A stretch of DNA of 64,000 nt from Roseateles noduli (GTDB lineage Bacteria > Pseudomonadota > Gammaproteobacteria > Burkholderiales > Burkholderiaceae_C). The stretch covers positions 124,001 to 188,000 of the forward strand of contig NIOE01000016.1 in the NCBI GenBank assembly GCA_002205125.1, read 5' to 3'. The position numbers and the translations under genes are program-made. A model generated the notes under the pieces. It was not told the origin of the DNA. It worked only from the letters and a program-made list of their open reading frames with translations, and searched no databases. The stretch's first letter is position 1. Every line of letters starts with the position of its first letter. Below are positions 1 to 7,360 of the stretch, one piece after another.

Positions 1-1
1 G

Positions 2-598
2 CGCGACCTGGCGCCCTACCAGTCCAAGCAGAAGGAAGTCGGCGTCAAGTACGACGGTGGCCGGCTGGGATTCGGCGCCGCGTACTTCACGACGGACAAG
101 CCGCGCGCGGTGCTGGCGCAGAACGTCACGCAGGGCGAGGACCGCCACCGCGGCATCGAGCTGAACGCCTTCGGCGAAGCCACGCGCGACGTGAAGGTCC
201 TCGGCGGCCTGACCTGGCTGGACGCCAAGCAGCACGGCACCGGGCTGGCCGACACCGACGGCAAGTACACGCTGGGCATCCCCCGCATCCAGGCCAACCT
301 CGGCACGGAATGGGAAGTCCGCGCGCTGCAGGGCCTGGCGCTCGACGCCCGCGTGGTCCACACCGGCAAGTCCTACGCCGACAGCGCCAACCGGCTGACC
401 GTGCCGGCCTGGACGCGCCTGGACGCCGGCGCGCGCTACCTGTTCGAGGTCCAGGGCACGCTGCTGACGCTGCGCGCGCGGATCGACAACGTCACCAACC
501 GCAAGTACTGGGCCTCGGCCGGCGGCTATCCCGACCAGAGCTACCTGGTCGTGGGCCAGCCGCGCAGCTTCAACCTGAGCCTGGCGGCGGACTTCTGA
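2..598 (+). CDS. TonB-dependent receptor, C-terminal part (gene starts before the window)
   Basis: Only the last 198 codons are present; the reading frame is open from base 2. The protein ends in an outer-membrane beta-barrel pattern of alternating strands, a 'RIDNVTNRKYW' segment typical of TonB-dependent siderophore receptors just before the last strands, and a terminal Phe (NLSLAADF), the usual barrel-assembly signal. It should import a ferric chelate across the outer membrane using TonB energy. The PepSY membrane protein starts 7 bases after the stop and fur follows, so the three genes look like one iron-uptake unit. The ligand cannot be judged because plug and signal sequence lie outside the window. 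Confidence 0.9.
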   Translation, partial: RDLAPYQSKQKEVGVKYDGGRLGFGAAYFTTDKPRAVLAQNVTQGEDRHRGIELNAFGEATRDVKVLGGLTWLDAKQHGTGLADTDGKYTLGIPRIQANLGTEWEVRALQGLALDARVVHTGKSYADSANRLTVPAWTRLDAGARYLFEVQGTLLTLRARIDNVTNRKYWASAGGYPDQSYLVVGQPRSFNLSLAADF

Positions 599-605
599 GG
601 ACACG

Positions 606-1814
606 ATGATGCTGAGCTCGCGCGCCATCCGGGTCTGGACCTGGCTCCACAAGTGGAGCAGCCTGGTCTGCACGCTGTTCATGCTGCTGCTGTGCCTGAC
701 CGGTCTGCCGCTGATCTTCCATCACGAGATCGGCCACCTGCTCGGCGACGAGATCGAGGCGCCCGAGCTGCCCGCGGCAATGGACAAGCAGCGCGTGTCG
801 CTGGACGTGATGGCCAAGGCGGCCAACGCGGTGCATCCGACGATGGTGATCCAGTTCGCCGGCGAGAACGAGGACGACCCGAGGCTGTGGTGGTTCACGC
901 TCGCGCCGACGCCGGAGCCGACCGACCAGTTCAAGTCGGTCGCCGTCGACGTGCGCACCGGCCTGGCGGTGCGCGAGTACCGCATCGGCGAAGGCTTCAT
1001 GGACCTGATGTTCCGGCTGCACGTGGACATGTTCGCGGGCCTGCCGGGCAAGCTCTTCCTCGGCCTGATGGGCCTGCTGCTGCTGATCGCGCTGGTCAGC
1101 GGCGTGGTGCTCTACGCGCCGTTCATGCGCAAGCTCGACTTCGGCGCGGTGCGCAAGGACCGCTCGACGCGCGTGAAGTGGCTGGACCTGCACAACCTGA
1201 TCGGCATCGTCACGCTGGTGTGGTGCTTCGTCGTCGGCGCAACCGGGATGATCAACACCTGGGCGGAACTGCTGGTGCAGTACTGGCAGTACGACAAGGT
1301 CACCGCCCTGCTGGCGCCCTACAAGGACCAGCCGCTGCTGAGCGCCGCCGAACGCGCGCCGCTGCAGGACTCGATGGACACGGCGATGCAGGTCGGCGCG
1401 CAGCGCAAGGTCTCGTTCATCGCCTTCCCGGGGACCTCGTTCTCCAGCCCGCATCACAACACCTTCTTCCTCAAGGGCACGACGCCGCTGACCTCCAAGC
1501 TGCTGCAGCCGCTGCTGATCGATGCGAAGACCTCGCAGTTGACGGCCGCGCCGGCGCTGCCGTGGTACCTGACGGCGCTGCTGGTGTCGCAGCCGCTGCA
1601 CTTCGGCGACTACGGCGGCATGCCGATGAAGATCCTGTGGGCGCTGCTGGACGTGGCGACCATCGTGATCCTCGGCAGCGGCCTCTACCTGTGGCTGCGC
1701 AAGCCGCAGGGGGCCAGGAAGGCCAAGAAGGGCGCGAAGGGCGCAGCGTCGACATCCGCGGATGCCGACGACGAGCTCGACGACGCCAAGAATCCCGAAA
1801 CCGCGGCCGCCTGA
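606..1814 (+). CDS. PepSY-associated transmembrane protein (putative siderophore-linked reductase/permease)
   Basis: A 402-residue inner-membrane protein of the PepSY_TM family. Membrane segments lie near residues 18-38, 140-165, 195-215 and 335-360, with His-rich motifs (HHEIGH near 39, LDLHNLIG near 195) that could bind haem or metal. The C-terminus is a Lys/Ala-rich charged tail. Genes of this family are very often placed after TonB receptors and are thought to help release iron from the siderophore or move it across the inner membrane; that role is inferred. It begins 7 bases after the receptor, with a second ATG three bases downstream. A second member of the family is at 48478-49587. Confidence 0.85.
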   Translation: MMLSSRAIRVWTWLHKWSSLVCTLFMLLLCLTGLPLIFHHEIGHLLGDEIEAPELPAAMDKQRVSLDVMAKAANAVHPTMVIQFAGENEDDPRLWWFTLAPTPEPTDQFKSVAVDVRTGLAVREYRIGEGFMDLMFRLHVDMFAGLPGKLFLGLMGLLLLIALVSGVVLYAPFMRKLDFGAVRKDRSTRVKWLDLHNLIGIVTLVWCFVVGATGMINTWAELLVQYWQYDKVTALLAPYKDQPLLSAAERAPLQDSMDTAMQVGAQRKVSFIAFPGTSFSSPHHNTFFLKGTTPLTSKLLQPLLIDAKTSQLTAAPALPWYLTALLVSQPLHFGDYGGMPMKILWALLDVATIVILGSGLYLWLRKPQGARKAKKGAKGAASTSADADDELDDAKNPETAAA

Positions 1815-1845
1815 TCGCCAGTCCGCACGATCACCCTCACCGCAC

Positions 1846-2307
1846 ATGCCTGATTCGAACAAGCCCGACTCCCCCAAGCACCAGATCGAGAGCCTGCAAT
1901 CCAGCGGCCTGAAGGCCACGCTGCCGCGCATCAAGGTGCTGCAGATCTTCGAGCAGTCGGACCAACGCCATCTCAGCGCCGAGGACGTCTACCGCCAGCT
2001 GCTGCTGGAGGGCGCCGACATCGGCCTGGCGACGGTGTACCGGGTGTTGATGCAGTTCGTGGAGGCGGGGCTGCTGGCGCGCCAGCATTTCGAATCCGGC
2101 AAGGCCGTGTTCGAGCTCAACTCCGCGCAGCACCATGACCACATGGTGTGCCTGGCCTGCGGCCGGGTGGAGGAGTTCTACGACGCCGGCATCGAGCAGC
2201 GCCAGAAGGAGATCGCCGAGGAGCGGGGCTACGAGCTGGTCGAGCATGCGCTCGCGCTGTACGGGCTGTGCTCGAACCCGGAATGCCGAGCGAAGCGGAA
2301 TCGCTGA
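1846..2307 (+). CDS. fur: Ferric uptake regulator, Fur family
   Basis: A 153-residue Fur-family metalloregulator. The N-terminal winged helix contains 'SGLKATLPRIKVLQIF' and 'LATVYRVLMQF'; the metal-binding dimerisation half has 'HHDHMVCLACGRVEEF' with the CxxC pair, and a second CxxxxC in 'LCSNPEC'. Length and motifs match true Fur (E. coli Fur is 148 residues) rather than Zur or PerR. The ATG at 1846 was chosen because translation from an upstream in-frame start adds 28 low-complexity residues. It follows the PepSY gene by 31 bases and probably shares its transcript, so it may control its own receptor. It could be a second Fur rather than the main one. Confidence 0.88.
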   Translation: MPDSNKPDSPKHQIESLQSSGLKATLPRIKVLQIFEQSDQRHLSAEDVYRQLLLEGADIGLATVYRVLMQFVEAGLLARQHFESGKAVFELNSAQHHDHMVCLACGRVEEFYDAGIEQRQKEIAEERGYELVEHALALYGLCSNPECRAKRNR

Positions 2308-2365
2308 ATCCGAAGCGGCCGGCCGGGAGACCGTGGCGGGACGCGCACAATCCGGCGCTTCCCGG

Positions 2366-2394
2366 TTGACTACTGTATGGGCATACAGTAAATT
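2366..2394 (+). promoter_or_regulatory. Promoter with embedded LexA box (SOS operator)
   Basis: TACTGTATGGGCATACAGTA at 2371-2390 is a near-perfect palindrome of the form CTGT-N8-ACAG, the LexA operator used in beta- and gammaproteobacteria. It sits between TTGACT (2366-2371, -35) and TAAATT (2389-2394, weak -10) with a 17-base spacer, so bound LexA would block RNA polymerase. Transcription would start near 2401, about 35 bases before the small gene at 2436. Confidence 0.85.
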
Positions 2395-2435
2395 TCCATC
2401 CATCGCAGCCAACCCGGCTGCAGCAGGAGATGGTC

Positions 2436-2546
2436 ATGCAGATGCTCAAGCAAACGGTCTGGTCTTCGTTGAACAACGCGGATGCCTGGGTGGTCTGCAT
2501 CGGCGTCATGTCCTGCCTCGGACTGGCGACGGGCCTGCTCGGCTGA
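2436..2546 (+). CDS. Small hydrophobic SOS-controlled peptide (36 aa)
   Basis: A 36-codon reading frame too short for usual gene callers. It has a Shine-Dalgarno AGGAG at 2425-2429, six bases before the ATG. The peptide has a short polar start (MQMLKQTVWSSLNNAD) followed by about 20 hydrophobic residues (AWVVCIGVMSCLGLATGLLG), enough for one membrane helix. It lies alone between a LexA-controlled promoter and a strong terminator, so it is probably a real monocistronic gene. By analogy, not homology, LexA-controlled small membrane peptides include the TisB toxin of E. coli and the division inhibitor SidA of Caulobacter. An ATG at 2430 would leave too little room after the ribosome-binding site. 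Confidence 0.7.
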   Translation: MQMLKQTVWSSLNNADAWVVCIGVMSCLGLATGLLG

Positions 2547-2602
2547 GAGCTTAGCTCAGCCCGGCGAGCCCTTCGCCTCCAGTGTTCCGTTCGCGGAGCC
2601 AG

Positions 2603-2630
2603 GGTCCCCTCCCGAGGGGACCTTTGTTTT
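2603..2630 (+). terminator. Rho-independent terminator of the SOS mini-gene
   Basis: GGTCCCCT-CCCG-AGGGGACC forms a perfect 8-bp stem with a four-base loop, followed at once by TTTGTTTT. It closes the transcript of the 36-codon gene 56 bases after its stop codon. Confidence 0.9.
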
Positions 2631-2668
2631 CAGTGCCTTTCAGTTCTCAAAGCTTTCGTCCGCTCGAC

Positions 2669-2706
2669 TTGAGCAACGCCTGACCCCGGTCCTGGACGTT
2701 GCTCAA
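2669..2706. repeat. Perfect 10-bp inverted repeat at the end of the LysR gene
   Basis: TTGAGCAACG (2669-2678) and CGTTGCTCAA (2697-2706) pair perfectly over an 18-base loop and overlap the stop codon of the minus-strand LysR gene. A second small hairpin, CGGAC-T7-GTCCG, lies at 2711-2727 inside the coding end. The structure probably separates the convergent SOS mini-gene and LysR transcripts; no U-tract directly follows it in the LysR direction. Confidence 0.5.
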
Positions 2707-3644
2707 GCGGCGGACTTTTTTTGTCCGTTCGTTCCTTCGTATCCGGCGTCGGCCTGCCCTTCCTTCACGAAGTCGACGAAGACGCGCAGCGGCGCAGGCA
2801 GGTAGCGCCGGCCCGGGTAGTAGAGGAAGGGGCCGCTGAAGGACACCCACCAGTCCTCCAGCACCGGCACCAGCGCGCCGCTCTCCAGGTGCGGACGCAC
2901 CCAATCCTCGAAGGTCTGGATGACGCCGCAGCCCTGGACCGCCGCATCGATCGCCAGGTCCAGTCCGCCGCCCAGTCGCACGATCAGCGGCCCCTCGGGA
3001 TCGACGGTGACAGTCTCGCCATCGCGCTGGAACTCGTAGGCCGGCATCGTGCCGCTGGGGAAGCGGCCGCGCAGGCAGCGATGCGCGAGCAGGTCCCGCG
3101 GATGCGTCGGCCGGCCATGTTCGGCGAGATAGGCCGGCGCCGCCGCCGTCGCCATGCGCTGCGTCCGCGGACCGATGGGGACGGCGATCATGTCCTGCTC
3201 CAGCCGCTCCTCGTAGCGGATGCCGGCATCGCAGCCGGCGGCCAGCACGTCGACGAAGCTCTCGTCGACCGTGACATCGAGCTTGATGTCGGGGTAGCGC
3301 TTCAGGAAGGCGGGAACGATCTGCGGCAACACCAGCCGCGCAGCACTCGCCGGCACGTTGAGCCGCAGCGTGCCGGCCGGCCGCTCGCGAAATCCGTTGA
3401 CGACATCGAGCGCCGCCTCGACCTCGCCGAGGGCCGGCCCGAGCCGGTCCAGCAGCCGGGCGCCGGCCTCGGTCGGCGCGACGCTTCGGGTGCTCCGATG
3501 CAACAGCCGGACGCCGAGCTTCGCCTCCAGCCGCCGCACCGCTTCGCTCAGCCCGGAGGGGCTCAGGCCGGACTGCCGCGAGGCCTCCCGGAAGCCGCCG
3601 GATCGCGCCACGGCGAGGAAGGCCGACAGATCGCCAAGTTCCAT
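2703..3644 (-). CDS. LysR-family transcriptional regulator (divergent from pdxI-like gene)
   Basis: A 313-residue LysR regulator. Residues 1-60 form the winged helix-turn-helix (FLAVARSGGFREASRQSG, then SEAVRRLEAKLGVRLL), followed by a two-lobed effector domain typical of the CrgA/YafC-like group ('GTLRLNVPASAARLVLPQ', 'CDAGIRYEERLEQDM'). It is transcribed away from the aldo/keto reductase gene with 130 bases between the starts, the usual arrangement for a LysR protein and its target. The effector is unknown. Its last codons contain a run of seven A residues on the coding strand. Confidence 0.9.
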   Translation of the reverse strand: MELGDLSAFLAVARSGGFREASRQSGLSPSGLSEAVRRLEAKLGVRLLHRSTRSVAPTEAGARLLDRLGPALGEVEAALDVVNGFRERPAGTLRLNVPASAARLVLPQIVPAFLKRYPDIKLDVTVDESFVDVLAAGCDAGIRYEERLEQDMIAVPIGPRTQRMATAAAPAYLAEHGRPTHPRDLLAHRCLRGRFPSGTMPAYEFQRDGETVTVDPEGPLIVRLGGGLDLAIDAAVQGCGVIQTFEDWVRPHLESGALVPVLEDWWVSFSGPFLYYPGRRYLPAPLRVFVDFVKEGQADAGYEGTNGQKKSAA

Positions 3645-3774
3645 CTCACTGTCCTTGATTCCGCACAGCCCGTGCGGATTCGATCCCCTTATCGTACGAC
3701 CGCGCGCTGCCTACAGTCCTTCCACGACGTCGCCGATCTCGCCGACTTCCCCGCCATCACCTCGAAGGACACCC

Positions 3775-4668
3775 ATGAGCAGCACTTCCTCCCGCCCGCT
3801 GGCGCAAGCCGGTTCGTTCAAGCTGGGCACGCGCACGGTGACGCGCATCGGCTACGGCGCGATGCAGTTGGCCGGGCCCGGCGTCTTCGGTCCGCCGAAG
3901 GACCGCGCCGCCGCCGTCGCCGTACTGCGCGAAGCGATCGCGCTGGGCGTCGATCACATCGACACCAGCGATTTCTACGGCCCGCATGTCACCAACCAGA
4001 TCATCCGGGAAGCACTCCATCCGTACCGGGACGACCTCACGATCGTCACCAAGGTCGGTGCCCGACGTGGCGACGACGCCTCCTGGCAACCGGCGCAGTC
4101 GGCCGAGGCGCTGACGCAGCAGGTCCACGACAACCTCCGCAACCTGGGGCTGGACGTCCTCGACGTGGTGAACCTGCGCAGCATGATCGACGTCCACGGC
4201 CCGGCGGAAGGCTCGCTGGAGCCGCAGCTGACCGCGCTGGCGAAGCTGCAGGGGTCAGGTCTGATCCGCCACATCGGGTTGAGCAACGTGACCGCGCGTC
4301 AGGTCGCGGACGCGTGCAAGATCGTCGACATCGTCTGCGTGCAGAACCAGTACAACCTCGCGCATCGCAACGACGATGCGCTGCTGGATCAACTGGCCGG
4401 CCAGGGCATCGCCTTCGTCCCGTTCTTCCCGCTCGGCGGCTTCTCGCCGCTGCAGTCGGAAACGCTGTCGGCCGTCGCCGCCGAGCTGGGCGCGACGCCG
4501 ATGCAGGTGGCACTCGCCTGGCTGCTGCAGCGGTCGACCAACCTGGTGCTCATCCCGGGCACCTCGTCCGTCGACCATCTGCGGCAGAACCTTCAAGCCG
4601 CTTCACTGACACTGCCGGCCGAGGCCGTGCGCCGGCTCGATGCAATGACGTCCGTCGGCAGCCATTGA
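3775..4668 (+). CDS. pdxI: Aldo/keto reductase, PdxI (YdbC)-like pyridoxal reductase
   Basis: A 297-residue single-domain TIM-barrel reductase. It matches from memory the E. coli YdbC/PdxI pattern almost throughout: 'GYGAMQLAGPGVFGPPKDR', 'HIDTSDFYGPHVTNQIIREA', 'TIVTKVGARRG', 'RNLGLDVLDVVNLR', 'VPFFPLGGF'. Asp, Tyr and Lys of the AKR catalytic set are visible in DTSDFYG and VTKVGA; the position usually held by His is Asn in DVVNLR, as in YdbC. PdxI reduces pyridoxal to pyridoxine with NADPH, so a role in vitamin B6 salvage is likely but rests on family assignment. The ATG at 3775 removes a long unlikely extension. Regulation is probably by the divergent LysR protein. Confidence 0.85.
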   Translation: MSSTSSRPLAQAGSFKLGTRTVTRIGYGAMQLAGPGVFGPPKDRAAAVAVLREAIALGVDHIDTSDFYGPHVTNQIIREALHPYRDDLTIVTKVGARRGDDASWQPAQSAEALTQQVHDNLRNLGLDVLDVVNLRSMIDVHGPAEGSLEPQLTALAKLQGSGLIRHIGLSNVTARQVADACKIVDIVCVQNQYNLAHRNDDALLDQLAGQGIAFVPFFPLGGFSPLQSETLSAVAAELGATPMQVALAWLLQRSTNLVLIPGTSSVDHLRQNLQAASLTLPAEAVRRLDAMTSVGSH

Positions 4669-4688
4669 GACTGCCATCGCCAAGCGCG

Positions 4689-4755
4689 GGCTCTCCGCAC
4701 AGCAAGGGGCATCCCTCCGGGAACCCCTAGCAGTACTCCGGCCCCACGGAGAGCC
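4689..4755. terminator. Stem-loop between convergent genes (weak terminator)
   Basis: GGCTCTCCG (4689-4697) pairs with CGGAGAGCC (4747-4755), and AGGGG/CCCCT pair inside the loop. It sits between the convergent reductase and dehydrogenase genes. No clear T-run follows, so termination here is only a suggestion. Confidence 0.35.
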
Positions 4756-4771
4756 GGGCGCCCGCATTTGC

Positions 4772-5746
4772 TCAGAGCGGCGTCAGCACCGGCTCACCAG
4801 CTTCCCAGCGGCGGGCGTTCTCGAGGAACAGGTCGACCGTGGCCTGGACCGACTCCGGCGACCAGCCGGCAATGTGCGGCGTGAGGATCACGTTCGGGAA
4901 GGCGAGCAGCGCCTCCGGCGGCTTGGGCTCGGATTCATAGACGTCCAGCGCGGCGCCGCCGAGCTCGCCGGCGGCGAGCGCTGCCGCCAGCGCGGCCGTA
5001 TCGACCAGGCTGCCCCGGGCGATGTTGACGACGTGGCCCTGCGGGCCGAGCGCCTTCAGCACCTCGGCATTGACGATGTGCTTGGTGGTGGGGCCGCCCG
5101 GCGCGGCGACGATGAGGAAGTCCGCCCACTGCGCCAGATCAAGCGCGGAGCCGAAGTACTGGCAGCCCTGCGAGTCGTTGCGCTCGCGGCGGTTGTGATA
5201 ACCGACCTCCATGTCGAAGGCCAGCGCGCGTCTGGCGATGCGCAGACCGATCGTGCCCATGCCGAGGATGCCGAGCTTGCGCCCGTTGACGCTGGGGCGC
5301 AGCGGCAGCACGTCGCGCCAGAGACCGGCGCGCAGCGCCTGCTCCTGCTGCGGCAGCGCGCGCACGGAAGCGAGCAGCAGCGCCATCGCATGGTCGGCGA
5401 CGCAGGAATCGTTGGTGCCCGCGCCGTTCCACAGCGTGAGGCCGCGCGCCTTGGCGGCGGTGAGGTCGATGGCCTCATAGCCGGCGCCTTGCGCCGCGGC
5501 GACGCGCAGCTTCGGCATCGCGTCGATCTCGTCCGCGCGCAGGCCGACGGCGCCGATGGTCAGGACGATCTCGATGTCGACGCCGTGCTCGGCGACAGCC
5601 TTCGCGCGGGCCTCGGGCGTCGGCGCGTAGACCACGTCATAACGCGCGCGCAGCTGCGACAGATGCTCTTCCGCCGTCGGCATCAGGACGAGGAGTCGGC
5701 GGGGAGCACCGGACGAGGGACTGGCGGACGAAGGGTTGGCGGACAC
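4772..5746 (-). CDS. D-2-hydroxyacid dehydrogenase (glyoxylate/hydroxypyruvate reductase-like)
   Basis: A 324-residue NAD(P)-dependent dehydrogenase. The dinucleotide fold is 'LGILGMGTIGLRIARRA'; catalytic Arg is in 'NIARGSLVD', Glu in 'YESEP' and His in 'LTPHIAGWS', all in normal order. The enzyme reversibly reduces 2-oxoacids such as glyoxylate or hydroxypyruvate; the substrate cannot be fixed from sequence. The GTG at 5746 was preferred because GAGG lies five bases before it, whereas the longest frame adds 40 Ser/Pro-rich residues running into the neighbouring transferase gene. It lies 94 bases downstream of the glutathione transferase gene, same strand. Confidence 0.85.
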   Translation of the reverse strand: MSANPSSASPSSGAPRRLLVLMPTAEEHLSQLRARYDVVYAPTPEARAKAVAEHGVDIEIVLTIGAVGLRADEIDAMPKLRVAAAQGAGYEAIDLTAAKARGLTLWNGAGTNDSCVADHAMALLLASVRALPQQEQALRAGLWRDVLPLRPSVNGRKLGILGMGTIGLRIARRALAFDMEVGYHNRRERNDSQGCQYFGSALDLAQWADFLIVAAPGGPTTKHIVNAEVLKALGPQGHVVNIARGSLVDTAALAAALAAGELGGAALDVYESEPKPPEALLAFPNVILTPHIAGWSPESVQATVDLFLENARRWEAGEPVLTPL

Positions 5747-5840
5747 GGCGACCTCATGAGGCTGGGAGTTCGCCGTCGATGATAGGAGCGCGGGTCTGCG
5801 CGGGCACGAGAGCGCGGACGCGCTTCGCACGCCGTGGCGT

Positions 5841-6497
5841 TCAGTCCTCGTCGGCTTCGTCGTCAAGCGGAAAACGAGCCGCCCAGAAATCCTGCAGTCG
5901 CGGATCCGCGTCGACGCGGCGGACGATGGGGGTCATCGTCGGTGCGACCTCATAGAAGCGCTCGCGCCACGGTCCGAAACGCGACACGACCGCCACGTAC
6001 AGATCCAGCACCGACAGCTCGTCGCCGAGCAGGTATCGCCCCGGCTTCATCTGCGCGTCCATCACGCCCCAGCAGAATGCGATTCGGTCATGAACCGCGT
6101 CCACGACCTGCTCGCGCTGATCGGGCCGGGCGCCGATGCGGGTCACGTCCGGCTTGATCCAGTGCAGCGAGTAGATCGCCGAGGACACGAACACCATCCA
6201 TCGCAGGAACTCCGCGCGCCGCAGATCGTCGACCGCCGGCGCCAGCCGCGCCTGCGGATGCGTGTCGGCAAGATGGATCAGGATGGCGGCGCTCTCCGTC
6301 ATCACGCGACCTGTGTCGTCCACCAGCGTCGGGATCTGCCGCATCGGGTTGGCCGCGCCGACGCGCACCCGGGCGGCTTCGGCCTCCCAGGTCGCGCCCT
6401 CGATCAGGTCGACCTCGATGCCGAGCAGCGTCAGCGCCGCCTCCACCGCCGTCGAGCCGGAGGCGGCCGATCCGAAAAGAGTCCAACCCATGCGCAT
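5841..6497 (-). CDS. Glutathione S-transferase family protein
   Basis: A 218-residue protein with the two-domain GST plan. The N-terminal thioredoxin-like half contains 'ANPMRQIPTLVDD' (the cis-Pro glutathione-binding loop) and 'MTESAAILIHLAD' (gamma-glutamyl contact); the C-terminal all-alpha half contains 'YLLGDELSVLDLYVAVV', the conserved N-capping box. Members conjugate or reduce electrophiles with glutathione in the cytoplasm. The N-terminal Ser cluster (GSAASGS) may supply the active-site Ser. It could share a transcript with the downstream 2-hydroxyacid dehydrogenase. A second ATG six bases into the gene is an alternative start. Confidence 0.85.
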   Translation of the reverse strand: MRMGWTLFGSAASGSTAVEAALTLLGIEVDLIEGATWEAEAARVRVGAANPMRQIPTLVDDTGRVMTESAAILIHLADTHPQARLAPAVDDLRRAEFLRWMVFVSSAIYSLHWIKPDVTRIGARPDQREQVVDAVHDRIAFCWGVMDAQMKPGRYLLGDELSVLDLYVAVVSRFGPWRERFYEVAPTMTPIVRRVDADPRLQDFWAARFPLDDEADED

Positions 6498-6526
6498 GTC
6501 CCGAAGTGGTCAGCGCATTGAACCAC

Positions 6527-7360
6527 TCACGGACGCTCGCCGCGCGCCATCCTCGCGTCAATCTCGACGAGCGCCTTCGGCAGCTGCGCGACCGAGTCGA
6601 TCACCAGATGCGCGCCGGCCGCGCTCAGCCGCTGCGCGGCAAAGGAGCGCTTCGCCTCGACCTCGCCGTCCGGCAGCGCCTGGAGCTGCGCAAGCGTGAG
6701 ACCCGTCTCGTTGCCCGACAAACTGAGTCCGATGGTCCACATGCCGGCGCGGCGACCTTCCTCGATGCCGGGCGTCGTGTCGTCGACCTTCACGCACGCG
6801 CGCACGTCGCCGATGCCGAGCGCCAGGACGTTCGCCAGCGCCATGAACGGTCCCGGACGGCCGCCGGCGGCGAGCTCGTCACCCGCGACGACGTGATCCG
6901 CCTCGATGCCGTCGGCCTTCGCCTGCGGCAGCAGCACATCCAGCACCTGCCGCGGATACCCGGAGCATGAGCCGATCTTCAATCCCGCGCGGCGCAGCGC
7001 CGCCAGCATCTCGACCGCACCGGGAATCGGCTGCGAGTACTGGCCGACCTTCTCGATCTGCATCGGCATGAAGCGCTCGTAGATCGCGTCGATGTCCGCG
7101 GCCGTCGACGGACGTCCGAAGCGCGCCTGCCATTGCGCCTGCAGCGATGCGTCCTCCAGCAGCGTGCGGATGTGATCGCGCTTGGACAGACCCATCGGAC
7201 CGCGCGCCTCGTCCAGCGTCAGCGTGATGCCAAAGGTCGCGAATGCGTCGACGAAGATCTGCGTCGGCGCCAGCGAGCCGTGGTCGACCAGCGTGCCGGC
7301 CCAGTCGAAGATGACGGCCTGGAGATGCGTGACGTGAAGCTCAGGAGTGGACGTGTTCAT
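6527..7360 (-). CDS. phnX: Phosphonoacetaldehyde hydrolase
   Basis: A 277-residue HAD-superfamily enzyme that splits phosphonoacetaldehyde into acetaldehyde and phosphate. 'VIFDWAGTLVDHGS' carries the nucleophilic Asp and the WAGT variant specific to PhnX; 'GLSKRDHIRTLL' carries the Schiff-base Lys; 'KVDDTTPGIEEG' gives the Mg-binding acids. Its ATG overlaps the stop of the upstream alcohol dehydrogenase (ATGA), indicating coupled translation as the last gene of the phosphonate operon. The product phosphate fits control by phosphate supply or by substrate. Notably, no 2-aminoethylphosphonate transaminase (phnW) lies beside it. Confidence 0.93.
   Translation of the reverse strand: MNTSTPELHVTHLQAVIFDWAGTLVDHGSLAPTQIFVDAFATFGITLTLDEARGPMGLSKRDHIRTLLEDASLQAQWQARFGRPSTAADIDAIYERFMPMQIEKVGQYSQPIPGAVEMLAALRRAGLKIGSCSGYPRQVLDVLLPQAKADGIEADHVVAGDELAAGGRPGPFMALANVLALGIGDVRACVKVDDTTPGIEEGRRAGMWTIGLSLSGNETGLTLAQLQALPDGEVEAKRSFAAQRLSAAGAHLVIDSVAQLPKALVEIDARMARGERP

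Noticed and set aside
570-1934. Long minus-strand frame opposite the PepSY gene
   Set aside because: Composition is Arg/His/Gln-rich without domains, and the plus strand has an intact membrane protein.
2711-2727. CGGAC-T7-GTCCG hairpin as a terminator
   Set aside because: It lies inside the LysR coding end; the T-run is in the loop, not after the stem.
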